From contig CM029374.1 of the NCBI GenBank assembly GCA_017165825.1, forward strand, positions 2,206,264-2,270,263: a DNA stretch of 64,000 nt, in the 5' to 3' direction. Within the stretch, counting starts at the first letter, position 1, and each line of letters opens with the position of its first letter. Under the pieces are notes generated by a model. That model made no database searches. It saw nothing but the letters and a program-made list of their open reading frames with translations, and was not told where the DNA came from. Both the position numbers and the translations under genes were made by a program. The stretch comes from Hepsetus odoe (Eukaryota; Chordata; Actinopteri; Characiformes; Hepsetidae). Below, in pieces: positions 1 through 11,794 of this stretch.

Positions 1-67
1 CAATTGCTCCGCTGTGGCGACCCCTAAAAGCAGAAACCACAAAAGGATGGAAAAGCACATCACTCAC

Positions 68-183
68 CTGAAATACATTTCCTCCTCGGATGCCTGCTTC
101 CTGCCAAACGCTCCTCCTGCCTCCCTCACTGCTCCTCCTCCTCCTCCGCCCTTTCCTGCTCCTTTACCCAGCTCTCCAAGCTT

Positions 184-226
<43 letters not shown>

Positions 227-1631
227 ATAAGCAACTATGAGTGTTTAAATAAGACCGTATGAATTTCCCATTAAAGTCATTTACTCAAAATTATACTCAA
301 GGCCTCCATCAGGGAGACACTTTCTGGATTCTCTGCAAAAGCGTTGCTTCATGAAATGATTAATTTATGTCCAGGTGTCCTCATTTTAACCTTCTTCACC
401 AACAACGTACCGACCCTGACCTGGTGAGGACATCAAGTTTGGATCCAAGTGACCAATAAGAATTCATAACCTGAAATGTCTCAGATCTCAGCTGAACCAA
501 AAAATGTTTTCTAGTAGAAACTGTGTTCTTCTCATCTTCTGCTCTCCTTTCAGCTTTGTCTCCAAAACGTCTAACCTGAGCGGTCCCTCTAATATACTTG
601 CTCCTAATTCTGTACATCCTCGTCACACCCAAAGAAAATCTCAGTATCTTTGGCAGCAATTACAGCCTCAAGCCATTGAGTTTGATGCTACAAGCTTGAG
701 TCACCAATTTTTGGGCAGTTTCTCCAATTCCTTTTTGCAGAAACTCTCGAACTCCATTTGGTTTGGTGTTCAGTCGGGTTCAAGGGCTCTTCTGAGCCAC
801 TAAAGGACGTTCACAGTTGTCCCGAAGTCACTCCTATTTTACCTTGGCTGTGCTTAGGGCCACTGTTCTTCCACTGGAAGATGAACCTTTGCCCCAGTCC
901 AAGGTCCAGAGCGCTCTGGAGCAGGTTATCATCATGGATGTCTTTGTACATTGCTGCACGCTTCTTTTCCTCAACCTGACTAGTCTTCATGCCTTTTACT
1001 GAAGAGTGGCTTCTTGTCTGTTCAATCTACCCTACAGGCCTGATCAGTGGAGTGCTGCAGAAATGGTTGTCCTTCTGGAAGGTTCTCCTCTCCCAACAAA
1101 GTGATGCTGGAGCTGTCATCATGACCATTGTGTTCTTGGTCACCTCCCTGACGAAGGCCCTTCTAACCTGATCACTCAGACTGGCTGGGCAGTCAGCTCT
1201 GGGAAGAGTCCTGGTGGTTCTAAACTTCTTCCAGTTACGGATGATGGAAGCTACTGGGCACAATGTACCATCAATGCTGTAGCAATGTTCCCAGAGCTGT
1301 GCCCAGAGCTGTGCCTCCAGCCAATCTTGTCTCAATTCCTCAGACTTCATGATCCACTATCGACTATGTGACCTTATACAGAATGATGTGGGCCTTTCCA
1401 AATCATGTCCAATCAACTGAATTCACCACAGGTGGACTCCAAATCAAGTTGTAGAAACTTCTAAAGGAAAATCAGTGGAAACAGGAAGCACCTGAACTCC
1501 CTTTTGAGCACCTTGGCTCAAAGGCTATGAAAACTTGTTTTAATGGCATTTGTGATTTTTAATTCGTTTGTTAAAGTTTCAAGCAAACGGTTTTTACTTT
1601 GTCATTATGGGGTATAGTGTGTCAAATTTTA

Positions 1632-1667
<36 letters not shown>

Positions 1668-2329
1668 CTTTTCATTTTGAAATAAGGCTGTCACTTTTCT
1701 CCACCCATTCCTACCTGCCTTCCTCTCTTCTACACTCTCCATTGCTGTTGAGCCTAAGTATTTAAATTCCTCCACCTTCAACCAAGCCAATCGGCTGGCC
1801 TCACTTTCATTCACACTCATGTTTTCTCTTTGTCCAACTCACTTTCAATCCTCTCCTCTCTAGAGCATATCTCCATCCCTCCAAGTTCTCCTCAAGTTGC
1901 TCCCTACTCTCACTACAGATCACAGTGTCATCTGCAAACATCAGAGGCCACAGTCTAATTTCAATTTGTCCATCACCATTGCAAATATCAAAGGACTAAG
2001 CGCTGATCCTTCATTTAATCTTACATGAATGCACCCATCACTCTTACTGCAGACCTCACAACTGTCACATTGCCCTCATATACACACACACACACACACA
2101 TGAGGTCACACGATACTTAACAGTACAGAAGGCCTCTATAAAAGAAATTAAACTATTAAACCATGACAAGTATAGTCTGGTTGTCTCTTCACACTAATTC
2201 TCTCACACTCTCACTCTCTAACTACACCTTTGCAATCAAAAGGCAGGAAAGCATTCAAACCTGATCAGAAGACATCCTGATCTGTGTGGCAAAGAAACTT
2301 CTTAGGTTTGCTCTAACAAGTCTTGACAT
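68..2329 (-). CDS. atp5if1: ATPase inhibitory factor 1, mitochondrial (5' two exons; 3' end off window)
   Basis: IF1 is a small mitochondrial matrix protein that binds F1-ATPase and blocks ATP hydrolysis when the proton gradient collapses. Exon 1 (2329 down to 2261, 23 codons) reads MSRLVRANLRSFFATQIR then MSSDQ, an Arg-rich, acid-free N-terminus typical of a matrix targeting peptide. Its donor is GTTTGA, which is weak. Exon 2 (180 down to 68) reads LGELGKGAGK, a Gly run, then AVREAGGAFGRKQASEEEMY and FR, ending at a good GTGAGT donor. The Gly-rich stretch followed by REAGGAFG and the EEE-x-YF inhibitory segment are diagnostic of IF1. Phase is consistent: exon 1 ends in phase 0 and exon 2 ends with two bases of an Arg codon. 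The coiled-coil C-terminal exon should lie left of base 1. The exon 2 acceptor sits directly beside a (TG)n tract. Intron 1 (181-2260) carries transposon debris. Fish may have a/b paralogues and I cannot say which this is. Confidence 0.88.
186..221. repeat. (CA)n microsatellite
   Basis: About 18 uninterrupted CA units. On the minus strand it becomes the (TG)n tract immediately upstream of the atp5if1 exon 2 acceptor. Confidence 0.95.
545..640 (-). mobile_element. LINE reverse-transcriptase 3' fragment
   Basis: Minus-strand translation reads ILRFSLGVTRMYRIRSKYIR and then GTAQVRRFGDKAE, the C-terminal region of the non-LTR retrotransposon RT that is abundant in fish (probably RTE-type). The fragment is truncated and joined directly to the Tc1 remnant that follows. 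Confidence 0.75.
640..1634 (-). mobile_element. Degenerate Tc1/mariner-like transposon
   Basis: Minus-strand frames give pieces of a Tc1 transposase: DNA-binding region text such as IIRNWKKFRTTRTLPRADCP and then RRAFVREVTKNTM. The C-terminal end lies near 640-680, coding for the text around EAVIAAK. The right end has the familiar terminal text tcattatggggtatagtgt (1601-1620). The frame is broken by stops and internal loss, and the left terminal repeat is missing. The copy is dead and sits in atp5if1 intron 1. Confidence 0.8.
1635..1665. repeat. Poly(A) tract
   Basis: Thirty-one consecutive A at the junction between the Tc1 remnant and the next LINE fragment. Confidence 0.9.
1690..2080 (-). 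mobile_element. LINE reverse-transcriptase fragment
   Basis: Minus-strand reading includes MSVNESEASRLAWLKVEEFK and then YLGST, the RT segment that precedes the fragment type at 545-640. It has frameshifts and no intact ORF. It resembles the copy at 23520-23690. Confidence 0.7.
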
Positions 2330-2389
2330 CGTCTGTCCACTCCCAAACACACACACTCTCACACACACACACGTCTGCTTGCATAAAGG

Positions 2390-2665
2390 CACACAAACTG
2401 GGCGCAACCATTAGGAGGAGCTGTGGGGGGAGGCGGGTCTGTTTATTCGACAAAACACAAACTCGGGGGATTTGATCACATTCGACTAGACTTAAAGTTC
2501 AACTTCCTGCTAAACAGCAGCTGACATTTTGACAGTGTCTCTATTTTTTAGGAAAAATCGGCCAAAACCGGGACGCTTCTGTCGATTCAACGCCGGGACC
2601 CGGAACGGACAGCTCTCCTCTGATTGGCTGCAGCCAATGATTGACAGTAGCCCCGCCCACAAGCA
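2390..2665 (-). promoter_or_regulatory. Likely atp5if1 promoter
   Basis: This is a GC-richer block just upstream of the atp5if1 start codon on the minus strand. It has paired CCAAT boxes in opposite orientation near 2618-2640 (gattggctgcagccaatga), a GC box (ccccgccc) near 2651, and a second GC-rich stretch at 2420-2440. No clear TATA box sits at a fitting distance. The transcription start is inferred to lie between about 2335 and 2600. Confidence 0.5.
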
Positions 2666-3689
2666 CCTTGCCTCAGGTTAGAGCACCTGGTCCTGATTTG
2701 TTTAATTACATTATCAACGTTGCCGAGCATTTGCATCATTTTCTTCGAAATGTGACTAACTTCAGGGCTGAATAAATGATTAAGTGTGATCATATGATTT
2801 ATTGCATCAATAAAACTTCATATTAGTTTATTTATTCATTATTTGACCTGTTAAACCTGAAATGAGCGGCAGATCAAGTCTTTGCACACCAGCCCTGTGA
2901 AAATGTAAAACCATCTTCATATCTTTCCGACAGACCAGCACAGAGCCCTGGAGGACAGAAAGTTCTAAATCTTTGCACGAGTGCGTTTAACCTCAGCTCG
3001 AAATAAGAAAATGCTAAGATCAAAACAAAAAATGGGAAGAAGTTTCCGTTTTGGCCCTGTTTGATCCCTATCCAGCCCCCGACACAGTGTTTCAGTCACT
3101 AAAAGCAGCCAAGTCCCTGCCAGGGCTCCATTTTTTACCACATCTGCATCCATCTTGTGGAGAACCCCTCCCTTCACACTGCTGTGAGCGTAAAGTTTAC
3201 AGATGTGCAGACAGCTGTGAAAGCAAAGGTCCACCAAACTTTGTCATTTCTTTGTTTTTTCTTCTGTTGATTGGTGATCTAAATATCCCTTCGTTAGAAA
3301 CAGAGAAGATGTACTAACGAGCTGAAGTTCTCCAGGCTTTTGCTCTGCAGGGCTCCGTGCAAACAACGTGATGGATAAAAAATAGAAAAACGTTAGGAAT
3401 GAATGGAAGAAGAGACAACACGCCTGATTGGTCGGTTTGTGTTGCAGGTTTTGTATCTCTGTGGTAGATAATCCAGCCAAGGATGAAACCAAAAACTATC
3501 AAAACACCAGAACCTGACAGTAAATCAAGAGCTCAGTTCTTAAGCTGTCAGATGTTTTGGGTTGAACAAGTTTGTTCTAGAGCAGTGAATCAGGTTTAAC
3601 TGTAAATTTTACAGTTTTACTGTCAACTTTGACTTCGGGAGAGTAATTCAGGTAAACAGAGAGTTGGACAAAGCTGTTGCAGAAACCGT
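2666..3689. other. Intergenic spacer, atp5if1 to zmpste24
   Basis: Mostly AT-rich unique sequence apart from the repeat at 3025-3245. A short stretch near 3590-3640 (acagttttactgtcaactt) resembles the unit of the decayed array at 50050-50660. I see no exon. Confidence 0.5.
3025..3245 (+). repeat. Dispersed repeat, copy 1 of 2
   Basis: It shares clear text with 60080-60280: a core reading tcttgtggagaa-ccCtccc, then gctgtgag-gtaaagtttacag. The family was not identified. It is probably an old transposon piece. Confidence 0.55.
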
Positions 3690-3695
3690 TTTATT
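3690..3695 (-). terminator. Candidate zmpste24 poly(A) signal
   Basis: TTTATT on the plus strand, so AATAAA on the minus strand. It is the first such hexamer I find downstream of the zmpste24 stop codon and would give a 3'UTR of about 1.8 kb. Vertebrate ZMPSTE24 mRNAs do have long 3'UTRs, but no other evidence supports this site. Confidence 0.4.
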
Positions 3696-5510
3696 TGTGA
3701 GACAAAGCACATCCGTAAACGTCAAACATCGCAAACGTGGAAGCGCCGAGGGGCGAACTAATATGAAGGTTAATCAAACACCGGGTCTAAATCAGATCAT
3801 CATCATCCGACGTGCTGCCTGTCTAGTGCTCTAAGGAGCAAGCAGCTTCTGAAACGCTGAATCAAACAGAGATGGACCGCTGACCGTCTCCTCAGACTGA
3901 TTCTGCTGCTTTGATCAGCTGGCCTCAACCTGAATCTCTGGCGAGCGTTGATGATCCTGGGGCTGTGTTCCAATTCTAAGCATGCAAACTTTAACTAATG
4001 GCAATCTGAAAACTGGTCAGTGTATGCTGTAATAACAAGCACCCAGTACATCTCCATCCAGTAACGTGTGCTGTGAACATCCTGACCAACTGCGGCTCCA
4101 CATGAGCGTTTCTAAAGGACAGTATTAATCTAAGAATTCATGAAATTGGCCAATTATTTTGGTGAAATGAGAGCAAGCCAACACATTTTAAGAATTTGCC
4201 AGCTGAATCTCCACTACAACAGGCAGCAATATAATCACAGTGCAAACATGTTGTCTGCGTTTTGGATCCAGGGCTTCAAGCACTGCTTGGACTGACGAGA
4301 TGAAATACGAACAAAAAAAACCCCCAAAAACTAAAGAACATTTCTTTCATGGGTTGCACAGGAACAGAGAACGGGGTAAGCTCTTTCTAAACACACACAG
4401 GCACAGAGAATGAAAAGAAACCAAAAACGTTTCCAGAACGTTTCTTTTCGTTCAGCATTTTCCAATTCGCAGTATAAGTTGGTCGATTCCCAAAAACAAA
4501 CGTTATTTACACGGCGGTCCGAATCTTTTTTGGTGAAACGCAGTCAAACAAATGGGGGTCGTCAGCAGAGCGAAGGAACTGAAACGATCAAAACAACAGG
4601 CAACTGACGACTCCTCGCGCAGCACTGCTGGAAATCGAACTCGCTGTACTGGAGGGTTTTCCCCGCCTATTCAGGGGATTCCGTCCACCGCCCAAGACCT
4701 CAAGAAGTTCACTCTCTCCTGGCCGAGGCGAAGTCTCTGTCAGGGCCAACAAATTTGCTCATTTTTAGTTTCATAAATTAAAAGAAGGAATGTTTAGAGG
4801 CCAGGAGGTGATTCTCACTTAAAAAAAAAAAAAAAAAAGAAGTTAAAAACTGAAATGTTGAAGACGACGGTACTTGCTTTGGTCGTACAGGCTGCTCAGA
4901 GAAGCACCGTTTTCACGGTCAGCAGCATCTTCCTCCTGCCCTTACTCAGCAGGCTTTCGACCGATTCATTTTCCCAGATTTGCCCAATATCACCTCACCT
5001 AACCAAACTCATGAAGAGCTCGATAACTGACCCATTTAAGCTCCTCCCACAAATGCATCCCTTGGCCAAAGTGGGAGTTGGCGAATATCCCACTCGTCCT
5101 TTGGAACATGTCATTTTATGTTTATAAAATTTGTTTTAAACGGGTGAAAGATGACATAAGCTCAGGTGCCGTATTTGTGTTGTTACCCCAAACCTAGTTT
5201 CGGTCGGGTGTAAAGGTCATAGTCCTGAGGAAAACATCATGCAGCAATTCTATCAGGCTGAATGAGATTTTCGCCAAGCTTTGTTAACGAGCTGGATGAA
5301 GTGAGTTCGGGCAGGAAACCGTGCACCGACGCTGGCTCATCGAATCGACGAAGTTACAAAACACAGGCAAATAACAAAATGTGATGAAATAAGGAAGTAA
5401 TGAAAAAGAGACATGGAGATAAGAAGGAGAGAGAAACACTTTCAAATGGCCAGAAGTGGCCGGCGAAGCCCCTTCCTGGGTGTTGAGCATGGTGTCCCCT
5501 TCTGGAACCG
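3696..5510 (-). other. Probable zmpste24 3'UTR
   Basis: Complex, largely non-repetitive sequence between the zmpste24 stop codon and the AATAAA at 3690-3695. It contains an A18 tract at 4821-4838. No other exon was recognised, and the UTR assignment is inferred from position only. Confidence 0.4.
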
Positions 5511-6429
5511 TCAGTCCTGCTTGGGGCCGGTGAGGGCCCTCAGGCGCTCCAGCAGCGGTGGGTGGGAGTAGTGCCACATGGAGAAGAGCCAGTCGGCCAC
5601 CGGGAAGCCCAGGTTGTCTTTGTTGAGTTTGATGAGAGCGGAGTAGAGCTCCGTGGCTCGGCCCATGCCCCGAGCAAACGCGTCCGCCTGGAACTCGAAC
5701 CGACGACTCTGCACGGTCAGGCAGAAGGACAGTAACTGGGGGAAAAAATAACAGGTGTGAGGAGAAGAAAAGGTCCCAGCCCATCACATCTGACATCTTT
5801 TCAAGCGATCTCTACAGGAGAAATTGGGACAAGAAGTTACACTCGATGGACTTTTTGTAGTTTTAGTTTAAATCTGCATTTGAATCTACATCAGCAGCTC
5901 TTAGTCTGGACCCTACAAAAACATAGAATAGTGTTGTTAGCAATTTATACCATTTTGATATGATTTTTTCAAAAAATGACCCTCCAACCATTATCGGAGC
6001 TTCTTATCGTAACCAGGCTGGAAAAACCAGTCGTGTGGAGATTGATTTCACTGCCAGGGTCACACTACCTCATTGTAGGGTGAGAAGATAAACTGGAAGA
6101 TGATCATCAGTCCAATGAGAGTCGGCTGGCTGTCATCGAAACCAAAAGCCATGAAAAGCTCTTTTCGGCCAATCAGCGCAGCGAAGAGGAAGAAGCAAAG
6201 GAAGGAGTTCATCTGTGGTGGAAAAAGAGCAGAATGTTCTTCTTCAGGACCAAAGCTTTCCTCCGAGTGTCTCTTGTCCTCACAGCTTGTGTGAGGTGTT
6301 GGTTCTGAGAAGGTTGGCTCACCTGGCTAATGATGATGTTCTTCACAGTGTGGCCCAGTTTCCAGTGTCCCAGTTCATGACCAAGAACAGCCAGAACCTC
6401 GGGGTTACTGCAGCCTTGCTTCTTGTTCT

Positions 6430-6464
<35 letters not shown>

Positions 6465-9400
6465 GAAAAGTTGGACACAAAGATAGTTCTTTGCAAGTTG
6501 CTGTCAGACTTATATTTATAGTCTGTCCATTAAACCGTTATGTATAATTTTAAAATCTTATTTATTTAAAACTTGTTTGGTGATCAGGTGTAAATTAACT
6601 TATTTAAACAGGTTTAGATAAACCTCTTATTCTTAGAGAAACAGTTTATTCACAGTTTGAAATAAAATGTTTATTTACAATGGCTTAAATACACCTTACA
6701 TGCTGGTTTCACACTGGTTTAGGTAAACCACTTACTCAAACTGGTTTAAATAAACCTTTCATTTAAACCATCAACTTGGGTGACTTGGACGTTAACTGTC
6801 TCTCGCACTCTGAGGCCCTTTTACTGACCTTGGGTTTGAGCTTGCTCTCATCACCTGATGCCTCATTTTCATCTTTCTGCTCCGTCGCCGCCTCTCCTTC
6901 ACCGCCCTTGTTAAGAGGAGAGTAATCCTCCAGCAGCGTGTCAAACAGAACGATGCGCTTGTTTTTAAAGAAGCCGTAGAAGTAGGCGTTACTGTGGGAA
7001 GACCTCTTCGAGCCTGAGGACAACGGAAGACAAAATGAGACAACATTAAACACAAAAAGTCTCTTTATACATCCAAGATCAAGGTTAACCATCATTACTT
7101 CTGCTTCAACAAGTGGGATTTGTGTGTTCGTTTAAAAGAACTGATTTCACCATCTGCGTGATGAACACAGCTGGAAGTTTTCCCCTTAGAGATGCACTAT
7201 ATATCGTTTCTTCAGTCTTATTACAGTAAGATTCTCTGTGATACTGACCTCACAGGAGGCTTTGATATGCAAACGAGACTCTGAACAATCACAGTTGACC
7301 AATCACAGCCTGTTTAATAAATTCACAAAGTCTAACTGAAGTCAAAGTAGTTCATTTTCAATCCTCATTGCCAGTTTGAAGCACCTGTGTATCATATTGT
7401 GATTGATTAGCGCAATGCTAGTACTTTGCCCATATACAGCCCTAGTTCCAGTACCTTCCACCACGTAGACTTTGGTGAGGGGGAAGTTGATTGACTTAGC
7501 CATGCTCTCGATTTCCATTTTCAGCTCTCCATCCGGCAGTGGGGTAAATTTATCAAAAAGTGGGGCGATGTAGTCGGCGTAGATGGTCACCAGCACCTTC
7601 ACGTTGGGAAAAAAAGTAGGGAAGTAAAAATAAGTCATCAAAGTAATCGCTAGAGTACTCAAACAATTTAAATGTTGTGTCTCGCTAACCAGAGAAACGA
7701 TGAGGGTGAAGAGCCAGGCGTAGATAAAGAAGTAATCTCCACCGATCTTTATGATGTAGAGGAGAAGAGAGGTCACTGGGAGCAGAATGCACTGAGTCAC
7801 CACAAACTTCTTCAGAGCATCCTTCAGGAAGAACCCCAACGTCTGAGGGAGGGACGGAGGGAGAAGAAAGTCTTTCAATTGAAAAAACATCAAGCTCCAC
7901 AACACAATCGTGACATTTATGTCTCCTATAAGAAGAAAAACTTGAACGAGCTGGATGGACACCAGGTGCCAAGTAGGTCATGTTCACCTGCTGGTTAAAG
8001 CCATGCTTCTCCTCAATGACAAACGTGTTGTAGATGCTCCATGGGAGGCCTGTGAAGGCACTGAACAGAGTTGCCAGCATCAAAAAGACCAGAGACTGGG
8101 AGATCTGCAGTAATTAAATAAAATGAGATACATTTTTTTGCATGAGTGTGTGGGAAAAAAAATTCTTTCTTGATAAAAACCTAGTTTTAAAGTGAACAAT
8201 AACAGGGAAGGGGTTCACCTCGTACTCTGGCCCTAAGCCAAAACGAGCCGTCACAACCCCTGAGATCTTCCAGAGGAAGGGGATTCCTCCCAGCAGCAGA
8301 ATGAGCTAGAGAGAGATAGATAGAAAGATAGAAGATGTTAGAAGTTACAGGAAGCTAAACTGGGCATAAGGGACCTCAGGATAAAGGGAACCAGCTTTTT
8401 TTTTATTTCTTTGGGTGTGTTGAGCATGGTTTTATAACAATACACCCAGCCTGCTCCTAGGATGTCCCTTGAATAGACACAGTACTGAGCAAAGAGCCTC
8501 CAAAGAGCCAGACAGCTAGCCAGGCTTCCTGAAGGACAATGTTTTTGCCATTTTTCCACATCTGATCACCTTCAGAGGCAGAAGCTTTATGGGATCATCT
8601 CCAGAGAGAACGTTAAACAAAAAGGAGCTGGAACGTCCTTAAAGAAGCCGTGAGAGATATTCCTAAAGGAGACTTTAGAGTGTTTAGTCTGTATAGGAAT
8701 TTTGTAAACTCTCTTTGAAAATTCATCATTTCAAAATGAATAATAAAAGCACAAACGTCACATGTGCAAAAATATAAAACAAGTAAACGCAGCTAATGGA
8801 CTCTAAGCAAATATCTGAAGCTTCAGCAAAGTATTAGGATTTGAACTGAAGTCATTAAAACTGAGCACCATTGTGTCCAGTGGTCATTTTTCTTCAAAGC
8901 ACTGTTCAGATACTTACTGTTCCCTCCATCTCAGAGTAGAGCCCGGACCAGAAGCCGAAGTTGCTTTTGTCCAACTGGTAAAGCCGCGACTTCTCAAAGG
9001 TCTCCGGATCCATAATCTTCCCCAGCTCTGTGGGCACATGCCTGCTGGTCCTGTAAACCTTCCGCTGAGCCATGAAACAGTGAAAAAAACACTTCGGTCA
9101 ACACACTCCCTAATACTGTCTCCAGTTTACGGTGAGAGGTTCACTGCACAGCATAATCCTCACCTACAGGAGGAATCCACTAAACTGCTGCAGCTAGAGT
9201 GTTTGGAGATCTCTCTCTAAATTCGTAGAGACCACCATGTTGCTCCTCTTTGCAGCTTTAACAGCTTCTCACCTTTCTGGGAAGTCTTTCCACTTATACC
9301 TTTTGTGAATAAGCGTTATGGCTTAAGCTGTTCATCTAGAAGACCATTTATAAAGTGCAGCAGTGTGGTGGTGGTCTAGTGGTGGTACTTGCCTATGGAC

Positions 9401-10361
9401 CTGTGGCTCAAGAGGTCCCAGGTTCTAATCCCACCTCTGGCACTACCACCACTGGGTCCCTGAGCAAGACCCTTAACCCTGAGTGTCTCCAGGGGGGACT
9501 GTCCCTGTAATCAGGACATGGAAGTCGCTCTGGATAAGCTAAATGCCGCAAATGTAAATGCAGTGATGTTAGATGAGAAAGCCTTTTTTTCACAAAGCAC
9601 TGTGTTCATTTACAGCACTGTGCAAACGTTCTGAGTCCCTAATTTCTTGTTGGCGCAGTGGTGGCCTAATGTTTAGGGACGAGGCCACAGGATCACAAAC
9701 CTGTGGGTCCAAATTCGGTTCAATGGGTTGTCTTTGAGCAAGGTACCATCCCCATCACTGCACCCAGGATGCTGGATATGGCTGCCCCCCTGCAGCGCGG
9801 TGTGTGGGGGTTAAATACAGAGAAGTATTTCTTCATGGTTCACTTCACTTGTATTTATTGTTGAGGGGCAGTTCTCCAGATCTTCCTGAAGGACAGTGTT
9901 GTTGTCTCTCATGTTCAGTCCAGTCTCTGTACCTGAGCAGTTCTCCAGATCTTCCTGAAGGACAGTGTTGTTGTCTCTCATGTTCAGTCCAGTCTCTGTA
10001 CCTGATCAGTTTGATAGTTCAGTTTTGGTTAATCCACACAGTGATCTACGTCTGAACCTTAGAACAAAGCGTCTAACTTGAGCCATGAAGCAGTGAAAAA
10101 ACAGGTGCAGAAGATTCCAGATGATCAGGTTAACACCGAGTTGTTGGAACCCCTTTATCTAAAACCCAGGTTCTTTATACACTTTGTAGCCTGGAGCACT
10201 AAAACATTTGCTCCCATTTCTTTCATTTAATCCTCAATACGACAAAAATAAGACCCTACAAAAATTGCCCTGAGGTATCCTTTAGCAAGGTACTGTCCCC
10301 ATCACTGCTCCCCGGGCACTTTCAATAGCTGCCCCCTGCTGCACGTGTGTGTATGGGTGAA

Positions 10362-10397
<36 letters not shown>

Positions 10398-10672
10398 TAC
10401 AAATGTATATGACTGATCAGTACACAACTCCATCTAATAGCTGAATAAGCTTTAGTTTCTTGGAACGCTCCGTGCCACCTTAAATGCTTCTACCTTTCCA
10501 ATGGGGTGGTTCTGACATTTAAGGTGGAACGGAAAAATTGATAGAATGAACCATAAGCTGTTACCTGTCTGGAGGCGAGGTAGGCCTCCCACAGATAAAC
10601 CGTCCAGGAGAAAACCAACACGGCGTAAAAGATGAGCTGGTGAGCGGGCAGCTCCAATATTTCCAGCCACAT
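5511..10672 (-). CDS. zmpste24: CAAX prenyl protease 1 homolog (Ste24/FACE-1 zinc metalloprotease)
   Basis: A multi-pass ER/inner nuclear membrane protease that cleaves the CAAX tail of farnesylated proteins and matures prelamin A to lamin A. Ten coding exons on the minus strand: 10672-10565, 9064-8918, 8305-8219, 8104-7988, 7842-7690, 7596-7455, 7013-6829, 6427-6323, 6212-6069, 5735-5511. All junctions are GT/AG with matching phases, giving 470 aa (human 475). The zinc site HELGH is at residues 330-334 in exon 8. The third ligand is Glu410 in RRFEFQADAF in exon 10. Hydrophobic segments begin at residue about 15 (IFYAVLVFSWTVYLWEAYLA). Other family text includes TGLPWSIYNTFVIEEKHGFN and GGDYFFIYAWLF. 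The acidic/Lys linker in exon 7 (around EAATEQKDENEASGDE) is the most divergent part, as in other vertebrates. The start Met is in-frame ahead of the first membrane segment. The exon 8 acceptor follows a T28 tract. The gene appears intact and diverges from kif11. Confidence 0.97.
6437..6464. repeat. Poly(A)/poly(T) tract at a splice acceptor
   Basis: Twenty-eight A on the plus strand. On the coding strand this is a T28 run ending about 10 nt before the zmpste24 exon 8 acceptor, so it serves as the polypyrimidine tract. Confidence 0.85.
9366..9560 (+). mobile_element. tRNA-derived SINE, family A
   Basis: The head looks like a tRNA promoter: a box A-like tggtctagtggt and a box B-like ggttctaatcc. 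The body is gggtccctgagcaagaccct and the tail gtcgctctggataagctaaa. Further copies are at 23028, 23343, 25438, 46063 and 52885. It lies in zmpste24 intron 1, antisense to the gene. Confidence 0.8.
9593..10245 (-). mobile_element. Composite element with 69-bp repeats, copy A
   Basis: Contains two tandem 69-bp units (9869-9937 and 9938-10006) fused to a family B SINE (9650-9845). The flank gtgatctacgtctgaacctt is shared in reverse with the copies at 27130, 54330 and 63370. It is inserted in zmpste24 intron 1. No transposase was recognised, so it is probably non-autonomous. Confidence 0.7.
9650..9845 (+). mobile_element. tRNA-derived SINE, family B (inside composite copy A)
   Basis: Head cagtggtggcctaatgttta, then gagcaaggtaccatccccat and a tail ggttaaatacagagaag. 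The inverted copy at 27565-27755 is nearly identical and has the same junction with the 69-bp repeat element. Confidence 0.75.
10255..10396 (+). mobile_element. SINE family B fragment ending in (CA)n
   Basis: The body matches ctttagcaaggtactgtccc and ctgctccccgggcactttca. It is 5'-truncated and merges into about 16 CA units at 10365-10396. Confidence 0.65.
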
Positions 10673-10789
10673 TTTTTGTTTTTATTGTGTTTAAATAAGG
10701 AAAAAAAACAGACCGCTGATCAGAAGCTCCAAAAAGGCCAACTTTCATTCAAAGTCCACACAGCCACACCTTACAAACCCAGGCCGCGG

Positions 10790-11000
10790 AGAGGTATTGC
10801 GTTTTTGTAGTTATTCCTCATCAAAGTTGATTTATATAGAAGTTTTTAAAATATATTATCGGTGTGAAGTCATTTCCCCCTCGTTTCGTGCGAACGTGTG
10901 CACAGCCTGAACGGCCCCGGGCAGAAACCGCGCTCCGGCACTTTGGTTCCTACTGCAGCAGGAGCGCGTAATCTTCGAATAAAAGTCGGATAAAATCAGA
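10790..11000 (-). promoter_or_regulatory. Likely zmpste24 promoter / 5' region
   Basis: A CpG-bearing GC-rich block (acggccccgggcag, ccgcgctccgg, gagcgcg) begins about 120 bp upstream of the zmpste24 start codon. There is no TATA box or clear initiator, and the transcription start was not located. Confidence 0.4.
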
Positions 11001-11790
11001 TTTCAGACTCGGAACGCTCACCGATAAATTACAATGCGCAGTATTTGGTCGTTTTGCCCTTTTATGTGCATTTTCCAACACTACATGGACACGTCAGTAA
11101 TCTGCAGACTGTCAAACAGCTGCATTATTTTACCACGTTGTATTTGAGTGATTTCTCATTATGGAGCTTGTGCAATCATTTTTGTGACCATTCATTGCTG
11201 CTATAAATGTCATTGTCTATAAATGACCTCGTGCAATCTCATGCATGTTTCTAGAAATGTGCACCAAGTCCCTTTACAGCTTATTAAACACTACCATTGC
11301 TGTAACTATAGTATTAATTCGGTTTATTCTGTTTAGTTCGCTTTGCTGTGCTTGTCTTCATATCTATTGTGTTTGTACTGCCATATGTTGTTACACTGTG
11401 TCTTATAGTGTCACGCTGTCCTGTCTTTAATGTACTTCCTTTCATGTTGCTACTTGCCCTTGATGGTCATTATTAACTACTAATATGTGTGTGAACAAAG
11501 GACAGCGGAATTGTTATGCTGCAGGTAATAGAGGTGGTGAAGATGGAGGAGTTATATGTCAATGTGCCCTGTTCTGATTGGCTGCTGTCATTTTAACAGC
11601 TATAGCAATAAACCAACCATCACACACCCGCCACATACATATTTAGTAAATACCGAGCTTAAAAACGCACTTAAATGAAACATCATGACATTAATACGCT
11701 ACTGCAATCCAAATCCCTTTTCAAATCTGGCATCACGTCCCGTGATGCCACACGAGAAGCCGCCCTCGGCGTCAAAAAACATCGTGGAAC
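11001..11790. other. Intergenic spacer between divergent zmpste24 and kif11
   Basis: AT-rich, low-CpG sequence (about 11040-11520) followed by a CCAAT-type box in tgattggctgctg near 11576. I see no exon and no recognisable repeat family. Confidence 0.5.
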
Positions 11791-11794
11791 AACT

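Noticed and set aside
1027..1350. 107-codon frame resembling a transposase
   Set aside because: Recognised as part of a broken Tc1/mariner copy and reported as a mobile element, not a gene.
9366..9440. tRNA-like head with box A and box B
   Set aside because: Part of a SINE family with many copies. The cloverleaf is not intact, so not called as a tRNA gene.
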